This document shows positions 34,501 through 46,500 of a stretch of 64,000 bases of DNA, in pieces (position 1 is the stretch's first letter; each line of letters starts with the position of its first letter). The stretch lies in contig JAUIRK010000311.1 of assembly GCA_030549495.1 (NCBI GenBank), positions 79,753 to 143,752 of the forward strand, in the 5' to 3' direction. Position numbers and translations under genes: made by a program. This DNA comes from Nectonema munidae (lineage: Eukaryota; Nematomorpha; Nectonematoida; Nectonematidae). The notes beneath the pieces are model-generated. The model had not been told where the DNA came from and made no database searches. It saw only the letters and a program-made list of their open reading frames with translations.

Positions 34501-37500
34501 CTTTTTCATTTTCAGTTCTAATGGTAATTCTTTTTTTGTTGGAGTTGACATTTTCTTCATACGAGTTGAGATATTCATTTTTCCTTTTTAAAATATTTTG
34601 AACAGTTGTTTTTCCAATATGAAAAATTTCAGCAAGCTCTCTCTGACTATTACCTTCACTTGACTTGATTTTTTCAGACAATGGAATTTCGTTGTTTGTG
34701 TGACATTTTAAACAATTTTTAAAAATTTCTTAAAATAAAGAAAGATGAAAACAATAAAGACATTCAAACGACTCTCCTGATCATAAATAAATGATTTTGT
34801 AAATTTATTTGTATATTGCTTATAAATTGTTATAATACTTATTACTTTTCTTTAGGGATTCAGGACCTTGTTTCAGGAGTATAAATAAAAAGTTTTTTAA
34901 AAAAAATACCGATATAGGAAGTAAACCAATATTCAAGGATGGAACTAGATATATTTGGATAGGCGCCTGCGTTATTAGCAACAATTACTAGCATGACTAT
35001 GGCCGTTTGAACGTCATTCTTCAAAAGAAAAAAGAGATATATAGAGAAGAGGGAAATAAAAAGTGAAACCTGGTTTTCGGCATAATAACGAATTATACTC
35101 GTTATTGTTTCAGTGAAGTTGAAAGAAGGCAAAAACAAAACATCTTTGGCGCATTCCTTGATAAAAAGGGGTGATGTTGAGGGGAATGAAGGATTTTTTT
35201 CACGGTAGTTAACTTTAGGGACACTTTCGGAATTAAATGCATGCGCAATGTTGAGGTGTGAAAATAGAGCTGTAAAGTTTTCTGAAACAGAAAAGTAGGG
35301 TATATCTACTTAACTTTTACGATTAGTTCTTACATCTGTAAACATTTTGAATATCGTATTTCCTTGAAAAATTCTCACGTGCTTATTATTTTAGAAGCTA
35401 GCGTTATTTCGAGAGAGCGCCTTTTTCAAATGGTTTTTTATTCACCCAAATTTGCGATGAAATTTTTTGAGAAAATCTTCCTTAATTGTTTTCATTTTTC
35501 ATAATATTATTAAATAAACACAAAATACGATTTCCCATTTTTTGTTTATAATGAATCTTAAAAAACAGCAAAAAATGTGTAAATACTTCAAAATATCAGC
35601 ACACAAACGCCATTCTTATGAGACTTTTTCAACAAATACATCTATCCAGAGAATGTTTAAAGAAAAACACATTTTTTAAGGAAATACGGCATTGGTATTG
35701 CGTAAGAAAAAATACACGTTAAAAGTTTGAAAAGACGTCAAGTTTATGTAAGTATCACAAACTTTCTTTTTTTTGTAAGAATGAATTGGGTGTCCAAATT
35801 AGAGTCCCTTCAGCACCCTCACATAGGAAGGACATATGCTTAGGTCGATATAGTTACGCATACTAGAATATGGGTCAATTGTTGGAAATGGAATAAACTC
35901 TTAAAAATTGGTATCAAATCTGATGGATTGGATTTTGACGCTCTCATTAAAATTTTAAATCATAGAAAATACGGAAAAACTTTAGGCCTGGGAAGCCACT
36001 ACAGCTTAGGGTCTGGACGCCTAAGAGCCCTGCGCGTATCCGCGTTAAAAATATTTTAGCTGCAAAGCTACATAATTTTGCAGTTTATTTTAGTTTCAAT
36101 TTTTTAATAAATAAATTGTAGTTTAAATAAGTAAAATTTAAATCGTGATTGAAATTTAATTATTTTAAAACTTTTTGACATGAAATAAAAATATAAACGA
36201 TGCATAAAATTTATTTTTTAAATCTTTTTAAAATGAAATTTATTAAAGCAGGATTTTCGTAAAAAAAGAAGCTGCACCTGATGTTAATATGCATTTCAAG
36301 CACTAAATTTTACGTATTAGAAATAAATATGGATATAAATTTTAAAAATTTAAAAGCATTGCTCCTAAAGCAGATAAAAAAAGGCCGCACATATCGGCCA
36401 CCACTGATTGCTACAGGAAGAACTGTAAGTAAGACATATCACAAGATCATATCGTATACAATGATATTTTTATTTTAATAATTAAAAAAATTCTCATATA
36501 GTTTTTTAGATTGTCCACACACTTAACCTTCGCATCTTTGTAGTACATTTGACTTACACCAAACACAGAATGTAGAGTTTTACACAACTATTTCCTTTGC
36601 ATATTTTGCTTAATGTTTGTAATTCAAATTTCATTCATGATTCTTTAAAATGAAGGATGTTCAATGTATATTTAAATTGTTTTAATGATGGATGTGTGTG
36701 CGTGCTTAGGAAGCGCTCTATAATGCTGTAGAAAGTCAAATGCAATCATATGTTATAACAAAAATGATTTATTGACATCATTTTAATACGAGGAAAATGA
36801 GCTTATGTTTTGCTGCAATAAAGTATCACAATTGAATATTTTTAAATCTTTGTCTACTAAAATTCGGCTTCCTAGTCAAAATCCCCTATCCCCGAAAACA
36901 AAAATCTCGGCTACCAAAATCCCCAAAAACGAAAATACGCGAAACCAAAGTCTCCAAAAACTTATATCGCTGCTGCCTTAGTTTTCAGGGATTTTGACTA
37001 GATACCTAAAATTCAGTTGACAAGATATTCATTTCTTGATTTAAAATGTCATCTTTGCTCTAGTGAAGTTTGAGACGGTTAAATTTAAGACACGACAGAT
37101 ACAGAACCAAATAGTTATAACGAAGAAATTTTGGGGGAAGATAACATTTTAGTCGCTCCAGATGGAACTCATCATGATTGCCAACCAAATTAAGTGCAAC
37201 ACAGTGAATAAATCTTATTGTAACCTTGGAGTGTTAAATCCAGGCGGCTCCTGGACCAGTGTTTTTGAAGCTATGGGTCACAAGTTCAAAAAACTGTGCA
37301 AAATGTTATCTAGTCATTAATCATTTTGTCAAGCTAAATTTATCAAGATGAAAAAATCTGTTGGTCACACAAAAAAAATCCAATTCTTACTGTCGATATA
37401 AGCGGAATTTTTTGAAAACCCTGATCTAGATAACCTTACTCGCACCCCTAAAACAGATAGCCTCGAAAAAAAGTTTAATTTTTTAAATTATTTCCTAAAT

Positions 37501-40500
37501 ACTTTTAAATCTAAGATTTTGGTATTTAGGGTACTTTTCTAGATATTTCAGTTCACTTACATATTTTTCACTATTTTATAAGAAATATTTTTACCAATCG
37601 GTTTTGGTCAATATTTTTATTACACTTATGATATATCAAAGATTGGAAAGCTTTGATTGATAAAAATGAAAACTTTGTTTAGTGTTGACAACTTTATTTC
37701 AAGTAAAGTCAATGCTATCATCATTAATGAAGAAGAAAACATGGCTTTATTTTTTAATTAAAAATTTACCTTGCGTCAAAGTTGACATTTTAAAATGAAT
37801 AAACTTGGATTTAAATTCAAAACAAATTTTCACGAATTTTGGTCAAAAGTATTTCACTAAAATTAGCAGTCATTTTTCAGTAACGTTACGTTTTGTTGCA
37901 AGAGAAACGTTAAACTACTAGGAAGACGAAGCTATTTGAGATTACCATTTTTGCGTTGTACTCAAAGCAAAGTTAGATACCAAAATTCCCAATAAGAAGC
38001 AGAACAAGAGACTAAAAAGATCGATTTCGAATAATTCCTATAATTGATATATTGAGGAAAAGTATGCTATAAAGGATAGAGTGAGAAAGAGTAAATAAAA
38101 AATAGACATTTGAAAAAAACAAAGTAATGCTAGGATATTCAAAAGAGCCGAACAAGATACTATAATGTCTTCCAAAAAAGCGCAAAAAAATTACCAAAAC
38201 TAGGTTGAATATACAGAGAATTGCTGTATTCAGGAGCATCAAAGGCTTCAACAGGCAAAGATGTTTGCGAGTTTATGTTATGTTGGCAGTAGAGGGGAGA
38301 AGAATAATTATTTGTTGTAGAAGCCTTCTCAGAACAAGACAAGATGGGATATATTCGTGGTGAGCTGGCAAGTACTTCTGTGAAATACAAAGCGCAAGAT
38401 ACAATTCACACGGATTAACTCTTAGCAAGGAGCATTACTCGCTACTTTTATCGTAGCCCTTTCGTATTGACAATCAGTATTTGAATTTCGATTTTCTCTT
38501 TCTGCGCATTCCATTCTCCCCTCATTGTTGTGAGATGAAGCCACCTGAAACTCAGCATTTCCGAGAGTGAGGCTCTTCTTTTCAACGGTTGCATCATTGC
38601 CCAGGCTCGATTTTTTTAGCGTGCGAGCTGAATAAATGCAGTCAGTTTTATCTGTGCTCGTGTCTAAATAAACAAATTCGTTTCGAAATAAACGCTTTAA
38701 AGTAGGGTCTTCAAACATATGACTCGCAGGGCGAATGAGGCCATCACGATAATTTCATGCTGCCTGTTGAATGATTTTCATTTTTAGTCGATATATTATA
38801 TTTAGAATAAAGGTTTTCACGTATAACAAATCAGATTGAGGAATTTGAATTAAATGAAACAAATATCCATGCCATTTCTGGATACTTTTTCTGCTTGATA
38901 CATTTTCCTGAAGAGTTACAAGCAGTGGTGGGATTCAGCCGGTTCGCTTCTACTCGATAGAGTAGTTTCAAAAAAATTTGAATTTTTAGCGAGTAGTCTC
39001 AAAAGAGTTACAAATTTCCAAAATATATTTTAATTTTCATCTCGTTAATTATTTTTATTTATTATTAAAAGTTTGAAATCTTTTCGATATATTGCATGTG
39101 TTTATTGTATGTTTATGATTAAATATCATTCTTTCACTTATCTTATCATGAAAAAAATCACATGCAAACTTCCCAGTCTCCTCTGTCCAAGTTCTTCTTA
39201 TTACACTTAACAATAAACATAAAAGACTGTTTCATCGTCTTTCGAAAAACAACATTCCAAATTAGTATCACTTGTAATATGAAGGTTTCACAGACATGAA
39301 AATATTCGAAATCAAATAATCTAATAAAGATATGAATTTTTCATCCACTTGTTTGTTATTCTGATTACATTTATTAAATTTAAAAAATCATTTTCCTCTT
39401 GACGTATATTTTAAATTTTCAAGTGTCACAATCACATGCATGTCAAAGTAAAAAAGATCCTCTATATTATTATTCTACCACTTATTTTAAAAATGACGAA
39501 ATTTTTCTTTTGTATGCATATATAAATGCATTCAGACATAATGTATAAAAAATAATTTTATAAAAGCATTCTTTCGTTATGAATACTTGTATGTATGGGC
39601 CTCGCTGATATCTTAAAAGTAGGGGGGACATTCTTGAAAACAAAATTTTTTTAAACTTACAAAATTAGATTTAGGAAAAATTAAACGATACATTCGTAAT
39701 AAATAACTAATACTTTTTTTATGTTTTAAATATAAATATTAAAAAAATATATACTTTTTTCCATATCTAAACCAATCTTGAATATTCACTGTTGTCCAAT
39801 TCAGACATTTCACAGATAATTGAATATATATATTCACATCTTTCAAAACAAATATTAAATCGTCTTCACTATAAACATGTGTTTCTTGTGAAAAACATAT
39901 TAGACATTTTTATAGGTATCACATATTCACATGACATGTTTTATAATGTGTATGCATACAAGATCTGAAATATAACTCCTTTATACATATGCTATGTCAA
40001 TTTCTATTTATGTATATAAAAATAACTGGGGAAAATATTGTATGTTTCTTTCAAAAAGTGGAGGGGACTTTTCCTTCCCCCTCCCCCCTAAAATGAGGCC
40101 TCTGATTGTATGGATAAACCATCTTCTTAATACACAAACACAATAATATTAGGCATTTTATATAAAATTTATAAGCAAAGTAGAAGAGAGGGTAGGAGTA
40201 AGAAGGATGTTACCTTGCATTGTAGGTTTAAGATTGTTGTACATGAGTAAAAGATGCAGGATTTTCCAAGCCTGTGCAACCAAAGGCCTTTGCATTGAAA
40301 GACTGACTCCTGCATTGTGAAGACAATTATCGAAAACGCTGCCCTCAAAAAACTTATAACTTTTTGCACTTGTGACTATGCTCTCCATATTCAAGGACTA
40401 AAAAGACTTGTTCGAAAAAAGTTGGGAAAAATTATTCATGCATACGTCATGCTCAAATTTCAGACGAAAGGATTTGAGTACAGCGAAAAAAGAGGGATTT

Positions 40501-43500
40501 TCTTTAAAGCATGCATCAAAATTTTGATCATAAATATAACTGATCGATTTGTGGAATAGTTTAGGAACTTTGGAAGTAGATGATTGGTGAATTTGGGAAT
40601 AAGCTGCGGATAACAAATTTGAACTTAAACTAGGTTTTTCATACTTGAGTGAAGAACTCAACTTTTTTTGATTCACACAACTAATCAGCTTAAAAAGGTA
40701 AAAATATTTAAATAGAACTCATTTTTAATAAAATCAACATTTTGGTATGATTAAAACTGTAAAAAGAAAAGATAAAAAGCATATACTACTTTTAATACTA
40801 ATAATATTTCTTATAATAATGCGTATGAAATTTTAGTACAATCAAGTGAAATTAAGATAAAATTAAGTCTACCAAAGTTATAAAATTAAACGGTTATCGA
40901 CCACAGTCGATATATGTCGACTTTACAAAAATGTTAATCGTTTGCGTTTATTAATGCTTTTTAATACAAATCTTAAGCTTTATACTAGATATCGTCTGAT
41001 TATTCTGGTCGTTAACGGGTTAACCCATTTAAGACCAAGCAAAGCAGACGATATCTAAAAAAACGCAGATGATTTATATTCAAAATCATTGAAAAAAGCA
41101 GACGAAGATGAAATTACTTATGTTCCAAAATAGGAACATTGGTCGTAAATGGGTTAAAGCAAAAATAATCAGCATAGTGAAAGTATATAATAAGGATCTT
41201 TGATTAGTGTTACGGCTATTCATTGCCCGTCATTTATCACAGGACATTTAATCATTCATCTTATCATCACTAAGACAATTGATCATTAGATAGTTAATCA
41301 CCTAAGGAGATATCCATTGTTCATTAATCATAATAATGATTATTTTAAAAGTAATGAGGATGAAAGTATTGGTCATAAAGTATCGTATGATGAAGTATCA
41401 AGTGATTGAATGATGAGTGATAAATGTCATCTAACACTTTAATCACAAGTCGAAGTACTTAATCACATGAATTTACTTTTAAAACACTTTATATTCTAAA
41501 ATTAACCTGTCCAAAAGTAGGATTAAATGCAATGGAGACTTTTCGGGAATGTTCTGTGCTACTGCTGTAGTCCAATAAGTTATTGAAGGAAAGAAAGCCA
41601 TCTTTTCCACAAGAAACACAGAATGAGGAGTTAGCACCCCAATCTAGGCCTAAAAATTTGCCAATTCCCTTGAATAATAATTGGGAAAAAACCATTATAA
41701 TCAAGAATGAGATTTAGGGAATCACAGCCCACTTTTTAACCGGCTCACGCATTGATTTTCGAAAAGCAATTGCCTGCTTTTCTTTTTGATTCAAATATAC
41801 GTTAAACAGAAGATTTTCATTTAGTTTGCCCGTGGTGATTCATTGTGCGTAAAAGGATACCTTAACAGTTATGCGACATTAACCCACAAAATAAAGGCAA
41901 ACTTCAACTTATTATTGTGTATTTTGTAACTTGATAAGTCAGGAATTAAGCATTTTTAAAATTTGAATTGCATTACACAACATTATTTCCATTTTGGAAC
42001 ATTTACATAAGCCAAAACATGGCCCAAACTGAAGCATTCAATATCGAACAAAAAAGATAACTAAAAACTTTTTAAAATAAACATATGATAAAACGATCAT
42101 CAAAAAGTGAATAGAATGTCTCTAACTAAAAAAATAGGTTTCAGCTTTTGGAGTTCAGTTGTTTTGGCAAGGAACTTATGAATATTAAGTAAAATATTAA
42201 AAGTTTATCAGCCAAACCTTTATATTTTTATAGAGACGATATAAGAAAGTGTTTCTGAATGTGAGGATAATCTACAATAAGCCATGCAATAATTAATTCA
42301 GCCTTCTTAGCAAACTAATAAAGGATAATGTTTGTTCATTATGGCAATCCTTCATTCCTTCATTATTAATAAAATGTCGATCGAAACAATGATCAAATTC
42401 AAAACTTTTAAAGGACGAGATAAAACTAACAAAATCACTAACTAAAGTTAGAACAAAGCTAACTAAACAAGCAATCAAATAAATAACACCAACATAATAT
42501 TTATAGATAACATAATTATAGACATCTTGGATATTTTCACATTTGTGTTTCCATTCGACATTTTATCTGCATAACTTTAATATAGACATTTGAATACATA
42601 ATTACGAATACAATATACGAAGATCTATATATTAACAAGAAGCAATTCGTTAACGTATTTTCCCCAAATAAACTTTTAATTTCTCAAACTTTTGTATCAA
42701 AGGATTAGACGAAATATATAATAAAATAATGGGAAAAAAAGGAATAAAAAATAGACATCACTTTACCTGTTGGAATATCTGTATGATTTGAAAGCAGAGC
42801 AAATGGCATAAATGGGCTTCTGAGATCCCATAAACTAAGATTATAATCGTTTACCAAAGAAATGCTGGAAATTTGATTATCAAATGATGGCCTCCACTTT
42901 ATGCGAGAAATGGAAGAGAAAGAGGATATGGAAAAATCACATTGAGGCATTGAATGCACATTCCAAATCTAGATACCAACAAAATTATTTAAACAACAGA
43001 ATAAGCAACTAAACATCATTCTCGCCGAGCAACGTGTAACCCAGTAAAATTCTAGTGATGAGACTATAGATCAAATATATGCTTAATACTATACCCCAGC
43101 CAACACAACCTCCTACTCATCATTCCTTTCTTTCAGCAGATATCTCCAAGTTCATCTTCACTTCCTAGCATTTCCTTCCTTCTCACAGCATAGGCTTTTT
43201 GCTGTGAAAAATTTTAAACATAGATTCGAGAAATTAAAAGAAGCATACCTTTATATATAGCATTATTAAAAACATACTTGCCTGAAACATTTCATGCCAA
43301 AAAAGCAGAGGTAAAATGATAAAGATTAAATTAAGTTTAAAAACCAACAAATAGCTTACATCATTTAATAATGAAAGTAGGATTAAATCGGTTAATTAAA
43401 AACTTTTTCTTAATAACTTTTTTCAATGATAAAAAAATTTTGAAACTTTTTTTCAGAGTTTAACATTTTTTGTCAATAATTTAAACTTTCTCTTAACCTA

Positions 43501-46500
43501 TTTAGTACCAATGTTTCCAAAGGAAACGCAGACGAACTGTTGTTTCAAATAAAATTAAATGAGATTATTAAAGTCATCTGGGTTCTCTTTGGGAACATTG
43601 GTACTAAATGGGTTAATGACAAAAACTTTTCTCATTTAAAAAAATCTTTTATAATTAATTAATTAAAAAATATTTTTCTACCCTTTTTATGCTCTGTAGA
43701 ATGCTACTTTTATAGTTCACCGATAATTTTATTAATTTTTTCAAAATAAAATATAGATCTTTGAAAATTTGTAGATTGCGAATATTTAACTTTAATTAGA
43801 TTTACTGGAGGTTGAAATCCTACAAGAAATCATGGTACCCCTTATGGATCTTCCAATACTTCCTAGTTTTAATTCATTGCCAAGGTTCGAATTTTTTAGA
43901 AAATATTTTCAAAATTCTCCCTTTTAGCACCATAACTTTGAAGAACTTTATTTTTCAATTCAATTTTATATATTCTAAACAGACTATTTTCATTCCTTGA
44001 TACATTGATGTGGCAGTGGTCCCAAAGCGTTAAGAAAATCCTTTGTTAATTAGAAGTAGTTTTTATGTTATTAGTTATGAAATACCATTGCTTTCTTTGA
44101 AAAAAATTCTCAAAACTTTTTATTTTTCCAAGTATTTAGATGATCAATATCATGTTAATTGTTATATAAGTGAAAATTCACCTGTTCAATAATCTTACAG
44201 TTATTTGTCTTTCATAGTGTTTGTATCATTCAAAGAATTTTATTATAATTTGTCTTGATTTTATTCTTTCATATTCACATATATGTGTTCTCTAGTTACA
44301 GTTTTTTTACATTGGATTTCCATTCATTATCATTTGCTAACTTTTTTACTTACTTTCTACATCTTATTATTTTTCTTCTCAATTAACTACATGTAAATGT
44401 TAATTTAGTTTTTTATTTAGAGGTGCATCATCTCAGCGGCATTTGCCTTTGGGTCATCTCAATCAACAAGCTATCATTATTTTACAAAAATTAGTTTTAT
44501 TACTGTTTCATTAAATGCTCTAGATGTATTATATCATCCTTTCTATGTTTGAAAATAAAATTTCTTTCTTTCTTCTTCTTATGTAATTAGAAAAGTTTTA
44601 AATAAATTTAAAAAGTTTTTAACACCTAGAAAAATTCTAATCATTGAGAAAAGATGTCTAATTAATGAGAAAACTTTCTTAAACTCTGGGAAATGCTATA
44701 GATATTGTAAAGAATTTTTGCTGGTTATAAAGTCTGCAAAAAAGTCGCAAGTATAAGCTGCTAAAAAACAAGAGATGTTTTACTTTTTTTAAATATGGAA
44801 AAAATGTTCGATTAGAAAAATGGATCCTAGAAAGAGTATCTTCATAACATGTGAAATTGAGAAATACTAATGGATTTAAAGCTCTTTCTTAATAATTAAA
44901 AAGTTAAACATTAGTTTAATCGTTATACTTTTGTTCAACTGATTCAAAAAATGTTTTAGATAGTGGTCTCCAAATGCTGTATGCAGCTTATCTGAGCCAG
45001 ATTTCTTTCCCTCAAAATTAGATTTATTTCAAAAAAGGAAAATAATAATCATGCACATATCTTGTTGAGATTTAAAGTTTAATAAATTAAACTGAATTTT
45101 ACAAAAAAAAATATACCATTTTAGATGCCCTTAATCACAAATATATTGAAGCTAGTTATTTTATGCTTCTGATAAAGATTAGGAAGGAATTCAAGCTTTA
45201 AAATTTAATTCAAAATAAAAAAAATCTTACAAAAACTATATACTAGGATCAGTAAGGATGAGAGAAATTTCCATTAGGAGATGGGGCTCTAAGAACTTAA
45301 ATTATAAGTTCTTCTTCGACATGTTTCTTTTAAATTGAAGCAAAATTGAAGAGGTTTCAATTTTGATAAATATATGTTGGTGAATTGTATGTAAGGTTAT
45401 CTTCATCGAATTGTTTTAAAAGATTAGTAAAGAAGTCCTTTCTTAAATTTTGTATTACAAGAAGCATTTACAAAATTTGGAAGATATTGAAAAGGTAGGT
45501 AACTTTCATTTTCTTGGATTAAAAAATTTGAATAAAATCTTTAAGAGGAGAGTTGGATTCAAAACGTGTATAACCGAAAGAACTATCAAGTTAGTTTATA
45601 AATGATTTGAAAAGAATTTAACTTTAAACTGTTGAAGTTTCGAAAATTGTTTTCACATGCTTTGCACTTGTTCCAAAGTAAAAGTAAACTTTTCAAAGAC
45701 TAAATGTTTAAAATTTGTGAAATTTGAAAGCTAAATTATATAGATGATTTAGTGTAGAACAAGATTTAAAAAATTTACGAATTTAGACGTAAGTTTGCTA
45801 CTATTGCCGTAATTTCAGTATTTTTAATGTTAATGATAAATACCTTGATAATATTCAAAATATCATATTTAAAAATTCATAAAATTTACTTAAAAATTTA
45901 GAAGGAATTTAATACCATTTGTGGGTAAGAAATTTGTAAGCAACTTCAAAAGAATGACCATATATATTTAAGTTAACTAAATCATATTTGGGATAAAAAA
46001 AAATATAAGAGAGATCAAATGAATACTTTAAGAGTTTTGTCTCTACCAGCTGTTGCAATACACTTTTTCATCGATTTATGCCATTCGCAAGTAAACACTG
46101 GGCCAGAATGAGCGGAAAATTCTCGTTCGCATGACTTTGGATATCGAATGTCCCATAACTGAACAGTGCCATTTTCTTGAGCAGAGGCAAACAGGTGAGT
46201 ATAAAATCCATTAAATTGAACATCCAAAACGCCCTCAGAATTACTAATAAAAGATATTATACAAATTTTATAGAATAATTAAAATAATTTTATGAATTTC
46301 TAAAATATTAGATAACAATTTTCAGCATGCCTAACTGAGAAAAGAATAACTAGATCATCTGTTTCCCAATTATTCTCAAATGTCTTTGGGCTTAATTCTA
46401 TTATCGGACACAGTAAACTTGAACTCATTTATCGGTTCACAGTATACAAGAATTAAGATATGCAGAATTTAGAGGACATTTTTGTTAATGATACTAGATT

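Noticed and set aside
36875-37001. CCCCAAAA-type units as a CRISPR-like or telomeric array
   Set aside because: The units are irregular and lie between clear inverted ends of a MITE.
38440-38718. Full open frame to ATG 38718 as a separate gene
   Set aside because: It joins Wdr24 exons in phase from 38663 downward; the remainder is most simply intron that happens to be open.
41736-41870. Another modular TTAA element, starting TTAACCGGCTCACG
   Set aside because: It has a palindrome and a CCTGC motif, but the spacing does not fit the ruler and no matching right end is present.
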